Shown here: one piece after another, positions 22,853 to 36,700 of the stretch
Layout: each line of letters starts with the position of its first letter
How positions within the stretch are numbered: the stretch's first letter is position 1
Source: Styela clava
Taxonomy: Eukaryota > Chordata > Ascidiacea > Stolidobranchia > Styelidae
Assembly: GCF_964204865.1 (NCBI RefSeq)
Contig: NC_135252.1
Span: forward strand, 2,046,001 to 2,110,000
Length of the DNA stretch: 64,000 nt
Direction: 5' to 3'
Notes under the pieces: model-generated
Databases searched by the model: none
Seen by the model: only the letters and a program-made list of their open reading frames with translations
Told to the model about the DNA's origin: nothing
Position numbers and translations under genes: made by a program

Positions 22853-25800
22853 TGTAGTTTCACGAGGGGGTGGTTCAAAATTGGTGTTGCATAGGTGCAA
22901 CATCTCCCTTCAGAAATGGATTTCGGTTGGTAAATTAGCATTAGCTAATATTCGTCTGTTTAGTTTCGTCAATTATGTTGGCTTATTGAGCAGATAACGT
23001 AGTTTATGAGTTTCATATGTCATATAAGGTACAATCAGGTTTATTAGGATGCAGTAAATGAGAATTTGCCGAGTAGGGGAAAATTTGGCTTCCGGTAATT
23101 TTGTTGTAAACAGAAGATTTAGGAGGCGTGACATAAAGTAAGCACAAGTGATATGTTTCAGATTTCAAACCAAATGAAATCCAAGTAGATTAGCCTTAAA
23201 TACGGGGTTAAAATAATAGAGAAGTGTCTCAGATTGATTCAGATTTTCTATTTGTATTTTCAGCGATCAAGCAGAACAATTGTAAATATGTCGACAGGTA
23301 GAATATTTGCAGAAATTGCCTTGAATCAGCGCATATTTCTAATGCCACACTTTCAGATAAAGAAGCAATTGAGACTTACAAATATGAATATGATGACGCT
23401 GATCTTGGTAAAACACGTAATTTCCAGAACGATATTTATGTAGCTAAGATTTTGAGCCTAAAAAAGCAGACCATTTCAGCATTTTGACTGTTGGAATTTA
23501 TATGGACAGACAATAGCAATCTAAAAACAAACCCAAAGTTGAAACTTAGTCGTGTTCTGTAAGTCCAAGTGCGGCGCCGTTCACCCAGATAAACAGAAAC
23601 CTAATTCAACGTTCGGGGGAGCACAGTTTTTCTCTTGCTCCGAATTTTTGACAACACCATAGTGGTATTGCAAACCACTCATAAACCAATCTATACTAAT
23701 TGTTGAGCAAAACAATATATGTATACACAAAAATGGAATTGGCCTGAACACAAATGCTGCAGAAAACTACCGCTGGGCGTGTTTTTTTTATAGCGTCTTC
23801 CAGAGTGGGGGCAGGGCCGGTCGATGAATTCAAACGAAAGTCTGAAGTAAAAAGAGAAGATATACAGCCAAAAAAATATCGAAATCGTAAAACTGTAAAT
23901 AAACACACAAATTGCCAAAGATTTTTCTGTTATTAAAAAACTTGGTTTCTAATTTTTCGCAGCGTAGCGTAATCAAAATGACTTTCACGCCAAAAAGTCT
24001 TTCTCCGATAAAATACGCAACAGCAGGTAAATGCAAAATTATTTCGATGAAAAAGCTAGATTTTCTATACTCTTGCATTTTAATTTAAATGGAAATTCGA
24101 AGTTTCAAAATAATTTTACAGAAATAGGTAAACGAAAGTGTCAAGTGGCAACTCATATGCATTTTCTAAATATTTTGACTTACCTAGAGTGCAAAAACAT
24201 GATCTATATTAAAATTTGTTAACATTTTAATGCGCCTTTTAATCGTAATTGAAGTTTTTAATTGAGCCATGAAATCGTGGTATATATACTGGTCATGTTA
24301 CAAAGTATTGCAGATTGAACAACATACATGTGATATCTTTGAATTAGTCCTTTCTGGGCAGAAGTTGCCTTAGTGCAACATCCGGTAAATCCTCCCAGGG
24401 AGTCGGAGTGTCGAAAATTAAAAAAAATATATTATATATGTCTTAAAAGTATTGCTTTCACTAAATATCAGATTTTTCCCACTGCTAAAAGATAAGGGGG
24501 CCCGGAGAGGATTAAATCAGATACAGCACGTAGCGGCAACGCTAAACCAGAGAAAATGCATAACAACAATTGTTATGTAAAATCTATGGCTAAACAGTTA
24601 TTACTGTCTAAGTCAATGTTTATGAAATAATGAGAGATTAGTGACTGTATACAGTTAAAGCGATGAATGCATGATCAGAATTATTTATCCTTGACTCAGC
24701 GGCTATAGTTCCAACTGATTTCTCGCGAAAATTTTCAATAAATACTTTGCCCTATAACTCTCTACAATTCATTTCCCAAACTTTGCGTTGGATTCATCAC
24801 CATTAGATAGACCATTAGATTAGAATTATATCATTTCTTCAACTAAAAAATATTTCATACCTGCCGCAAAATCTTTATACGACTAAATAGACAACTAAAT
24901 TTATCGAGTTGTCCACCATGCGTATCAGGTACCATTGATGGCGCGGCGGACGGCGGTGTGGCTCATCGTGCTAAGCATTAAGGGGGATGCACACATGCAC
25001 GGCTACGGCTAGTCTACGACAGCTCACGGCAATTTTGTCCGGCTGCTGGCGGGTGTGATACACACATGACCGATTTCGATGGCCCTCCAGACTAGTTATA
25101 TGGTTCCAGACTAGTGGCTATGGTACCCAAAGTGACTACGGTAGGCTATATTATATTCACTTTGGTGATACCACGAGAGCCATTATGGCTGTGGTGCCCA
25201 CTGGACGGGAAATATATTTTTATATTCATGTGGATGAATGAGAAAAAACAATAATAAACTTGGTTATGTGGTGGTCGTTAGTCGTTGGTGGTGGTACGAC
25301 CAATGACATTAAACCGTAGTAGTATATATTTACGATTAAACATTATTGTCATGGACCTTTCCCCGACCTTTGACCCCCGAAAAATTCTTCCTATACTTTA
25401 CCATTGCAAAATTTTCGGCGCTATTTGAAGAAGAGTGCTTTTGCGAGTTGGCGCCTGTAAAATTGGGTACCGGTATGTGTTTCGAACCATCATTATGATT
25501 CATCGCATACAACAATCTGTTTTTTAAAAGTACCGGTAAAGAATTTTAGCCTAGTCTATCACAGCTATTTATACACTAATTTTTTATTACAGCAATTAAA
25601 TTAAAACTCCTAGGAAGACAGAGTGATCATTGAATGATCTGATTTAAATTCAAGTTTCCGAAACACAACAGAAAACTAACGAATAGAGTTCAAAAACGCC
25701 AAAACGAAGTAATGTTTACGACCACTCTTGAAAATCTGTCTGAGTGAGAAAAGTGTCTGAGCGGATGCGAAAAGGGAGCATTGTTACGTCACGTTTTGCA

Positions 25801-26000
25801 TCTCGCTGGTTGGTCCGATGTCACGAAGTAAACAAGGAAGTCGATGCTCGGGGAAAGGTCCATTGGTACGACAGTCGAGACAGAACAATACGACCTGAAG
25901 ATGGCGCTGCGATCGGGGAATTCCCTTGGATATTATTTTGCAAAGCTGTTCCACTTTCACAATACGCACGGACTTTATAGTTTGGTAACCACATGTACTT
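22853..26000. other. Intergenic DNA upstream of the second acyltransferase; one open stretch 23302-23487 (+)
   Basis: Mostly featureless AT-rich DNA. 23302-23487 is open for 61 codons on the plus strand (NICRNCLESAHIS..., DKEAIETYKYEYDDADLGKT, ending QTISAF stop). Its composition is protein-like and it follows a TTTTCAG at about 23265, but there is no homology I recognise; it could be an orphan exon. GC-richer DNA at 24930-25330 contains short inverted motifs (GACTAGT, ACTACG) and may be a decayed transposon. 25740-25980 is also GC-richer and may be promoter-proximal. Confidence 0.25.
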
Positions 26001-26333
26001 CAAGTTGGCCTGGCTCAACAATATTTGCATATGTCATTCCTGATCCCCACCTGACTATGTCATCAAAAAATTACGTCACTGCGACGCCACAGTGGCGTTA
26101 GAAACACCCCCAAAGTGTACAGATGGTCATTCAAAACGAGCAGACGATCATCCGAAATCGGGCAAACTATTTCTCCCGTTTCTCGGGTCTAGTATAGTTT
26201 ACTCTGTACACTTTGGGGGTGTTTCTAACGCCACTGTGGCGTCGCAGTGACGTAATTTTTTGATGACATAGTCAGGTGGGGGTCAGGAATGACATATGCA
26301 AATATCAGAATATTGTTGAGCCAGGCCAACTTG
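26001..26333. repeat. Large palindrome/hairpin (arms ~123 and ~131 bp) upstream of the second acyltransferase gene
   Basis: Left arm 26001-26123 (CAAGTTGGCCTGGCTCAACA...CCCCCAAAGTGTACAGA) is near-perfectly complementary to right arm 26203-26333, apart from a few extra bases (about 26305-26312). Loop ~79 bp. It ends ~100 bp before the predicted start codon at 26437. Probably a foldback MITE; I could not define a TSD. Confidence 0.8.
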
Positions 26334-26436
26334 AGAAATCCCCTATTCCAGCATTCAAGAGGATTTGGCTTCTCTTTGCTTGTAAACTAATTCAGACGTT
26401 AACTTATATATTTTTCATTTTTTTATCAGTCATACT

Positions 26437-29400
26437 ATGATTGCTGGGACGATTTTACGTAGACATTGTACGTCAAAAACTATTTTGTTTTGGAGGAACC
26501 TTGTTTCTGTATTCAATGCACAGCAGATGAAAATGGAATCAGCTTTTATTGAGAAAGACCCTGATCCAACAAAACGCACTTTTGGGCAGGATGACAAATT
26601 ACCATCACTTCCATTACCAAAGCTAAATGAAACTATCCAGAAGTACATGGATTCTTGCAAAGCAGGTGCTATATTCTAATTTCCAGATTAACATTCCAGA
26701 ACACACATTCGTAAAATACGCTTGTTAGATGTAATTTTCAGTATTCATTTTCAGGGCAGTAATGATAATGAGATATGACCTATCATACTGACATTTGGAC
26801 AAGTTTATAGAATGCATTTGATAAAATAATAAAACCATACATTCAATTTCAAACCATGGCTCTTCATCCTTTCGATAAGAACAAGACCGATCTTCTTTCA
26901 TCCATCCCTGATGCACGCTTGTATAGATTATGCTGGAAGAAATGACTATACCAGAAATATAATACTTAATAATATAATACTAAAACTGCTTGTTTTTTTA
27001 TTTCAAATATTTCATTTAAAATATTTTTAGCTGTCACTAAAGAAGATTTTGTAAACACTCAACAAATTTCTGAGAACTTTGTGAAAAATGAAGGAGTACA
27101 GCTTCATAAATCTCTTCTGGAAAGAAGTCAAGGTAAAATGCATTCAATATCACTAAGTTGGTGAAAGCTATATTAAGGCTCAAGATGACATGAATATTGC
27201 ATTTGCTGAAATAAAATTTGCAAGATTGTAGTGCAGAGACAGGTAGCTCCAATCCTTTATTGGACTAAGTTGTAAATCAGTAACATATTGTGACTACATA
27301 ATGGTCCGCAAGGTGTGACCTATCCACATGATAATTATTATAGTCTGTTTGTTTATACAGTAAATTGATTGTACTCTCAAGACAACACTTATTTTTGGTT
27401 CATGGTTTCTATCTGTACCTAAACATCATTTTAGTTTGAATACTTGTGTTTTTTGGTAATATTGGGATTTTGTTTACTCACCATGATAGTTAGAAGAAAC
27501 TGGATGGATGAATGGTGGACTGATGCTTACTTAAAATTCCGTGGAGTGTCCGGAAATCTCAATTTTACTGGAATCCCTGTGTTTTGTTTTTGGCCAGTTG
27601 ATGCATCAGATCAGGTTTGTTGAAATATATTTATATAACCTGGAAAATCTTTTGTGAAAGAAAAACAAATGTAATATTGCAAATGATGTTTCAGTGATGC
27701 TTCACGCTCCTGTGGTAAATTAGTGCAATATAGGATGAATTTGCTTGTCGAATTGATGGTTAAAATAAGCCTATGATTGACAGTTGACACTCCACCTGCA
27801 AACCAAATTTCACTATCATTGGTTTTTCATTTCAGTTCTGTAGTTCTTTCATAATATGTGTATTCCATTGGGAATATTTTTGTGAATTGAGGTAATATTT
27901 TCGATTTCATCTCGTCTATTGTTGAAATATTCAGCTCAAAAGTGCAGCATGGCAATTACACTTTGTGATGAAATATTGGTCTCTGCTGCGGGAGGAAAAG
28001 TTGAAACAACAAAAAGACCGTAAAGGAAATAACTTCTCAATGTATCAGTTCAGGTTTGTCTTCTTTATTAATTTTTTCCACCATGGGTGAATCGATAAGC
28101 ATGAAAGTTGAAACTCAATATCTTAATCTACAACACCAACCCATATTGGTCAACCCTTCGTGTTAACTGCAGTGAACAATTAATCATTGATAAGATATAT
28201 TTGCTCTGGTATTTTTAGTTTCATTGCATGCAATTGATCATTCAGAATTAAATTGAATAATGTCATTAGATATCTGAATCCTACACTTTGAAATTCCTAC
28301 ATGTTGTGACTGTGTTAACTCTGACCCTTTTACCCCTAATTAAATGGATTACAATTCCAGATTTTCTTAAAGAAGTTATGTATAAGATATAATGTATTTT
28401 TAACAGGTTCTTATTCAATACCTGTCGAATACCATATAAAGAAACAGATGAATTGTTCAATTGTTTTAAAACAATTTATGAGGGTGACTGTCCAACACAT
28501 GTTATTATTTTTTATCACAAAAGAATATATAAAATAGCAAGCATCTCCAATAAAACAGGTAGGTAAAACAGGTAAATTTATATTGGATAGCACCAGCACA
28601 AATGAAGTTGTTCCATATTTCCCATACAGAAAACGAAAACAGTTAGATATTTATAATTCTTAAAATTTGCATCAAAACTCTTTTGACAACTTACAAGTAG
28701 AAACAAAATCAAATAAGAAGGGGATGTGTATTTGCTTATTACTGTATGTACGGTAATACACCATCACACCATATGTAATTTTCTGATCCATTTTTGCAGC
28801 ACTTGTATTTGCTCACAGTATGTCTACAGTACTGAATTCCTTTAACAGGGCAAATATACACTCCCAGTCAATTTTATAAAGTTGTTTCTCAAATCGTGCA
28901 AGACAAAGAAAGTGGTGAAGGTATTTCTACACTGACTGAACTAGATAGGGATACTTGGGCTGATGCTCGATCACATCTGATTGAACTATCTCCTCAAAAC
29001 AAAAAGAATATTCATGACATTGACACTGCATTGTTTTGTTTTAATTTATCTGATGATTCTCCACAGGTATGTATGATGAATTACCGATTGTGATAAAAAT
29101 TGTTGATGATATGATACCTTCCAACTTAATTTCAGAGTGACACAGATTTGCTTAGATGTGGTGCTACACTGTCCTATGGAAACAGATGGATGGATAAGTT
29201 TAATTATATCTGCACTAAGAATGGTAAATTTGTAGTTCATGCCGATCATACACCATTAGATGGAATGGTTTTTGTGACGATGATGGCCTATATTGAAGCA
29301 GTGCTACAAGATATGAAGAAACAGAAATTGTTGGAATTATGGAATGCTGGTAAGTTGACTTTCATTTATTCAAATCCTCAATCCTTAGTCCCATTCAGTA

Positions 29401-31515
29401 TACAGTATTTATTTTCTCATGATTCATACTACAATTTCTTTAAAATTATATATGTTATGAATAAAATATTTACACTTTCACGTAGTGTTCAAATAATGTT
29501 AGGATATGAACAATATTGTTTTTATCTTTGATATTCCACAGTAAATGACATTGGCACTCAGTATCTTTCCTGAATGCATGTTTTCTAGATCAAAGTCCAG
29601 TTGATTCTCCTGTTGAACTGACTTTTGTTGTGAATGAAAAGCTTAAAAGCTGGATTGAAGAGGCATCAAAAATAGCTGAGAATCTGAACCTAAACTTTGA
29701 TTGTAACTTTTTCAACTTTCAACAGTTTGGAAAAAAAGCATTGAAAAAACTGAAAAATGTAAATGAAGGCTTTATATTACATTGAAAATTGAAATACTGC
29801 TGTATTGCATGAAACTAACTATTTTAGTCCCAATTTTCATTTAAAATACTGATTTCGATTTGTTCTCAAGTATTTCTGAATTCATGTTGAGAAATCATCT
29901 GCCATTCGTGGTTTTCACAATTCTCAAAATAGATTGACTTTAATTCCATAAAAATGTTATCATATTGCTTAACAGGTGACCTAAAAAACCGAATTCATAA
30001 ATTTCATAATTATTTCTACGAAAATGAAGAAAATTCCTTTCACCTTTGAACTTTTGTTTGTGAATTATTGTACCTAGAATTTTTAGTAATCTAAGATGCT
30101 TTGCACAAAAGTTATATTCTCTTTAGAATATGTTTCAATGGCCTGGGTTCTGTTTCTGGTGTCACCCTTTAACTTAAGTGATGGAACTATTTAAAGAGAA
30201 CTTGGAATTTGGACTTACAAATTACAATTATGACATGAAGATATTATGCGTATGCTACCTAACATATTTACTATTTCATTAATTTTTTCAGATTCATCCT
30301 TGCGGATTCGTACAGATTTGTATTCAACTTGCTTATATGAGAAAACATGGCCATCCTGCTCCTACTTATGAGACTGCAACAACTCGAATGTGAGAATATC
30401 ATTTATTGATGGAAGTGGTACTAATGTCGTATTTCCTTGCATATAAAATGTATATTTTTTTCAGCTTTTATCGTGGAAGAACAGAGACCATACGCACTTG
30501 TACCCCTGAAGTTGTTGAATTTTGCGAGGCAATGATTTCTGGTTCGTACTTTTTATTCAGTTTCCTTCAATCAATATTGAATAACCAGAGTTATTTTATT
30601 GTGTTTTTTGGCAGATCTTCCAAACACGAAAGAGTTGTTCATGAAAGCCTGTAAAAAATATGTTTGGTTGATGGAGGAATGCAAAGCAGGAAGGGGATGT
30701 GATCGATATATGCTTGGTATTGCTGCCATAGCTAATGTAAGTTTTATAATCTTTGCATCCAGAGTATTTAACCCTGTGCTTGCTTTTCGCATTATTTTAC
30801 CCATTGACAACAAAATTTTGAGACCGTAACCAAGACTATACTTGCAATTTGTGGCTGATTTTGATTCTCATTATTAATATAATAATTTACTTTTTTAATA
30901 CCATGCAATTATCTTTGATTTCGATTATACATGGGTCCAAAGGTGCCATAGCCTGTTCATTATCTTTCTAAATGTCCTGTAACAGAATTCTCAATAGTTC
31001 CCTTGAATTTTGCAGGAAAATGGGGAAAAGCTACCTGAAATATTCTCTGATTCTTCATTCGAAAAATCTGGAGGAAATGGAAACTTTATTCTTTCAACAA
31101 GTTTTTCAGGATATGCTAACGTCAGTGCAAAATTTTCTCAAATTTTTTATTGAGGCGAATGTATTTTTGATTTTATAAGATTTGCTCATTTGTAGTTTGA
31201 AATTAAATTTCAGAATTTCAACTTTTATTTGTTTTATTTATTTGAGTGGAAAGAGCTCCACTGTATCAAAAAATTAGTGGAAACTGTAAGTTTTATATGC
31301 TCTCAATGATGTTTTTACAGGCTGCAGGATCAGCTATGCCAATGCGTGATGATGGATATGGTGCATTCTATAAAATAAATGATGACCATATGACATTTGT
31401 TATCACAGCAATGAGGAGTGGACCAGAAACGGATGCAAAGGACATGGCACTACATATTGGGAAAGCTTTGCAAGATGTTTATGACTTGATGGTTGATTAT
31501 TATCCCAATTTGTAA
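26437..31515 (+). CDS. Carnitine O-octanoyltransferase-like (choline/carnitine acyltransferase), complete 13 exons
   Basis: Transfers acyl groups between CoA and carnitine. Exons: 26437-26665, 27031-27132, 27490-27614, 27935-28053, 28407-28558, 28849-29066, 29136-29349, 29589-29758, 30292-30389, 30465-30541, 30615-30736, 31016-31120, 31321-31515; all GT-AG, phases consistent, 641 codons plus stop TAA. Motifs: RRNWMDEWW, MYQFR, catalytic block ADHTPLDGM (His about 353), PAPTYETATTR, GRTETIRTCTPE, and LSTSFSGY carrying the carnitine-site S-T-S (about 569-571), then PMRDDGYG. The leader before residue ~35 is basic with no acidic residue (MIAGTILRRHCTSKTILFW), resembling a mitochondrial presequence; Met31/33 are alternative starts. 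The C-terminus (YYPNL) is not a canonical PTS1. Paralogue of the gene at 33-4200; CROT versus CRAT is not certain. Confidence 0.88.
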
Positions 31516-32979
31516 TGTTCAATATCTAAACAGATATCAATATCTAAACAGATATTGAATACATTTAATATCAATTTGTTGATTACATGATCTTGTAAAT
31601 GTCTTGATTTTTTAATAACAAAACTATGTGCTTTATTTCTATATTGTTTTACTAATTGATTGGTCAAATAGCTTGTTTGCTTTGAATCTTCTTCTTCATA
31701 CATCACTCATTCATTATTCTGCTGGTTATATTTTGTTTTAATCAGATTATTACATACAGGGAAAGCTCACTGTAACATCTATAGATTGTAAAACTTCAAT
31801 TATCCTCTACTGAAAAGGTGTGAATTAAGAAGTAATATCAGTACCATAACTTCTGAAACTTATTTTTACATTCCTTGATTTGATGAATACAATATCTGTG
31901 CTCCATACTGTACTGAAATTTCTTCAATATATATATGTATTGTGTACTAGTTACCACAATTAGAATCAACTATTCCGATTCATTTTAACTCTCTTAAAGT
32001 GCTGCTTGCTGAATTTAAATGTTTTTAGTAATGTATTTATATATCATACCTAATGCAATCTTTTATTTTTAACTATCTAAAATGATTCTTAATAATTGAC
32101 TGTGCAATTTATATAATGTAGCAAATGTTGTCTGTCCTTTCCAATAATGTATGCAATAATTTTTATGTATAATTGATGCTATATTGAAGTCTGACACAAT
32201 TTTGTATTGACCATTTTGAACCATCAGGTTGTTAATGAATGTCTTTCGACGGCTAGAACTTAGTTATTTTAATACGATTTATTCTATACAATCAGATAAA
32301 TTTAATATAATCCTCACACGCTACTTTATTTTAACAATAATGAGAAAGCAATTAGTAAAAATATTCGTTTACCAACATAAAAAAAATGCCAAAAACGTCG
32401 ATTTATTGGATACTGTGAGCTTGTCTCTGAGTATGTTGAATTCATGTCGAGGCTTTTGGAAAAATAAGTCCAGCTGATGCTTTAGAAAAAGTACAGTCTT
32501 ACCTCTATTAATGAAAGACCCCGAATACGACATTTTCAAGTTACGAAACGCGCATTCGCATTGTTGTCAATTGAACAAACTAACCGAACAAAGCAAGAGA
32601 TACAAAAGAAAATGAAAAACAGTAAAGCAAAACAGAATAATAAATAAAATGCACAAAAGAAAATTTTTTGACACATACTACGTTCCGGTGTCCGCCATCT
32701 TAGTTCACATACTACGGGAGTACCTTTTCCACGACGTAGTGATTCATATTTTTGTTCTAAATCGCGTAATCATGAATTTTGCTTTACTTGCATAAATTTG
32801 CCATCTCCCAGTGCTAGCTATATCTGCCAAACGTGCCTTGATTCAAAAGTCCATACCTCCTGCCCAAACCTTCCCTATTGGGAATCTTCGAGTTTGCCTT
32901 CAACCGTTTACCCCATTACAAGTAAATAGGTGTAGAGTTCTCTAACATTGTGATAGTTCCATCTCAATAGAAATCAACC
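31516..32979. other. 3' flank of the acyltransferase, AT-rich, no gene seen
   Basis: Contains the expected 3' UTR. Short direct repeat AATATCTAAACAGATAT near 31520-31556. No polyadenylation site chosen: several AT-rich candidates. The rest to 32979 shows no recognisable coding sequence. Confidence 0.4.
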
Positions 32980-33390
32980 GATTTCAATCTTCTCCACCTA
33001 AATGTAAGATCACTGTAAAAGCATATTAATGATGACAAACTTTATACAATTTCCCTTATTATCGCAATAAGCGAATACCAGTTTCAGCATACCTCCTATT
33101 ATCCCCATACGTATAGATTGCTACAACTTTGTTAATGTTGCTTCTCTTAGAAATGCTGGAGGAGTTGGTTTCTATACGCTCTGATATTTCGTTCACGGAA
33201 ACCCAGGAGCATGGTCTCAGTTTCTCATCGTGGAGAAATGTGGACTTAAGTCAATGAATCACCCAACAACAACTAATAAAATAATCGCAGGTGCTATTTT
33301 CGGATACCGTCTATCTGAGTTTTCTAATTTCACAGAAACAATGGATTCGCTACTTTCCAAATTAGAAAACTCGGAAAACCCTTTCATACA
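32980..33390 (+). pseudogene. LINE endonuclease-domain relic
   Basis: Decayed reading frame with NAGGVGFYT, KIIAGAIFGYR and a FTETMDSLLSKLENSENPF stretch, equivalent to GGVGLYV...GVIYKHP...FTETISNALEKLNSDKR in the LINE ORF2 at 7.4-8.5 kb. Several stops; no RT follows. Probably another copy of a related LINE, cut off just before the duplicated sulfotransferase unit begins (~33395). Confidence 0.6.
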
Positions 33391-33726
33391 GACCAAACAA
33401 AATAAATAGCAAATGTTATGTAAGGGAATTCCCATATTTGATAAGATATATCAGCAAACACGGTACTACCAGTTGCACTTCAGTTATAGAACGTTTGTAA
33501 ATGGAATGATGAAATGGGAAGTTGAGCGATTATTCCCAAGTCCATATATACTTGAGTTTGTGGGTTGTGAAGAGTGGAGTTACTGTTTTGCTATTTCGTT
33601 GGGTGGTTGTCGATGTTTTGTCGAACACAATCGTCGCGTATATCTCTTTTTTAACTTTGTATTTATCTTCATTAATTCATAGAGAATTTTGTAATAAAAG
33701 TGAAGACTTGGATTATATCATCCAGT

Positions 33727-36700
33727 ATGCTAGTTTTAATTATACTATTAGTTAACAGCTCTTACTACTGCGTTTTTGTACGCAAAAACAAGATGGAAAT
33801 CAATGCGACTGATTGACAGAGACTCTTTCAGTGAGTAGTATATAATAAGTACTATATTATAAGATAGATCAGCCCTGTGGCTGTTTAATTTTCAGTTATG
33901 TTTTACTTCGTGTTATATCCATATACCTTCATTTTCCCAGAGTCCCTTATGGAGAATCTTACCAAAATCTGATACGTGATACCATCTTTTCTATATTCTA
34001 TACTGTTTGCTGGTATCTTTTGCAGAAATACGAAATGAAATTGGTTGGTTTCATTTCATTCAATTTTACCTAAAATTTTTTTTAAATAATCAAATTAAAA
34101 CAAATGTTGCCTAGTAATATTTCCAGAGATTAAACACCTTTTACGTTACATTGTTCATCCTTGCGCTAACATTTTATAATTGGAGAATATTTTGACAAGA
34201 TAATTCAACTTTCAGAAGTGAAGCTGATCATAAAACTTGGAATAGCACATTTGCTTCATGTGACTGATTTGTCGGAGATGTTGAGGGTACGTGCCCTATA
34301 TCATTTTAGAGCATCCAATGGATATAAAACAATATTAAGCAACGCGGAAATGGCTGCTGTGTATTAGGAAGCTCTGAAATTCAAGATTAGAGATCATGAT
34401 GTTTTTATTGCTACTTATCCAAACTCAGGTGAGTGCATTGTAAAAGATGACATTTATGGATTTAAGCATTAACTTATTTCCGGATCACATCTCTGAATGA
34501 TTTTAAAGTCGAATGCAAGTAGAGTTACACATCCCCATGGCGTTGAAAATAGAATTATGACGACGCCAAAATTGTAATTGGGCTTTTCGTTTTTATTTAT
34601 TTTCATCCCAATTTCACAGTATGCAATGCTCTTCAAAACTATTCTTAAAGCCAATTTCGAGTCGAATTCCTTTTCTTGAAACAGTAGATATAACGGACAA
34701 CGTGTCATTGGGAATACAAACGCTTGAAAAATGGCAAAAGAATAACCAAAGGTTATAGTATCATATCTGTTTGATAGATATTAGTCAGTAGCTAGTTTTC
34801 GGAATCGACTGTCATAACGTTTAGGCGCTTTGTCCACGAGGTTATATCAACCCGTCCTTTCAGCAATGAGTAGCCTAATGCTCTAACACTGACAGGGGCA
34901 AACTGCGACGGCGTTCCAAATCCTGCCAGTTGAGTAATTCAATTTGGCCCGCATGATTTTGCTACAACCAAACTAAAACCAAATTTTGATGTTTTAGCTA
35001 AAATAAATAGCTCAAGGAATTTTTAAGATTTCGATTAAATTTCGTTTTGGCACGAGGCTTATTGTTTTCCACTTTTGCTCTTGTAACGCCGTAAATATCG
35101 TTCATAAAATGTAACTTCTTACCTTACATTTACTCCAGTCAAAGAATACATGTGATTTTGTAATTTATTTGGGTAAGGTAACATTTCTATCTCCTTGCAT
35201 TAATAAAATTTGTGTGTGTGTGTTACATCAGTTACCAGATATTCTTTATGACACTTCATTTATTAAGTTACTGTACACCAGGGGACACCAACCTTTTCGA
35301 AGCCGAGGGCTACTTTCTGGGTACCGATTAAGCCGCGTTTTATCCATTTTCAAACTCAGTGTTTTTCAAATTGATTTTACATTAATAACTACAATAATAT
35401 CTTCGGAAACCACATGTTCAGAATGTACCTACTTTTTTACAAACACTCTGCATAACCCTAAGATGAAATGAACTTAACAGTTGTACTGCCGAATGTTACA
35501 TTTACAAACACATTTAACTAATTATGAATATCTTGTTTTCAACAAGAAGAAAACCAAAATCTAACAAATCTGGTCTGATGCTCTCCACCAGTGTGCTGTA
35601 CTCCGGCGTGTAACTTGACACTGTAACTCTGAGCGGGTCCTGCAGATTTTCATCAGCAAGGCCTTTTCCTTGCTTAGGTCATGTCAAAAAATGTTGATTC
35701 ACAAAGATAGCTTGAACCAACCACTGATCTCGTAAAATAGGATTGCTGTTTGATTTAAAAGGCGAGCTTTTTATGCCCGTACTGCGCTGACCAATGGATA
35801 GTGACAAGATGTGAAATGTCTCTCCGCTTTGTCGTCGCTATAATCGCACCACAAAAGAGACATACGCAAGCTGTTTCCACGGTGGTAAAAGGAAATTCAC
35901 CTCCCATTCATAGTGAGAATTGTAGGCTTTCTTTCGTTTTTCTGCCATTTTTCTTTGAAATCAATATATAATTGTATTATTGGCATTGCTGCTCCACAAA
36001 TCAACGGACACGGAAAAACGCGGGTTCGTGGAAGGACATATCTGTGTGATGTCATAATTAGGAAATGACCCCTCACATTACTGAGGTCAAATAAAAGTTA
36101 GGATGATCGTTACCATAATAATTAACATGGTGTCATTCCCAGTTCCCAAATAAGACATAAGTGGGATTTATACAAGAATACCATGACCAAAATTAATTGA
36201 TGTAGCTTACTTATGAGTGCCGTTGTTAAGCTTATTTTGAAACAGGCCTGCGGGCGACTCATTTGGTCTTCACGGGCGACTTGGTGCCCGCGGGCAACGG
36301 GTTGGTGACTCCTGCTGTGGACTAACATTTTTCGCTTCACTTCTCGCCTCATTCAACTTGTTACACCTGACTTTTGCAACATTTCTTGCATCGTTTCGCA
36401 TTGCAAAATCCAGTCCATTGAATCATACCGTATAGAGGTTCGTGAATCATGAATAAAAAGCTATCGTTTAAACAAAATACACATGGTATAGCATTGAAGC
36501 GTCAGTAGTAGGCATGACGAGGCTGTTTTTTGAGACAACGTGTATTAGTATATATTTTGATTTGGATTATTACTTTTTTGACAGGTATACCTATACCTTT
36601 CTATACAAATCCATTTTATGAACGCTGTGTTTGTTTTCATTTGAATGAATATAAAATTTTCGTTTTCTTTTTTGATGAGATATTTAGTTTTTCCAGAATT

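Noticed and set aside
33413-33755. Two overlapping ORFs upstream of the sulfotransferase pseudogene
   Set aside because: The homologous flank at 39.9-40.2 kb is not open in these frames, so they are not conserved coding sequence.
35169-35471. 100-codon ORF on the plus strand
   Set aside because: It spans the left terminus of the hAT element at 35279 and has no motif.
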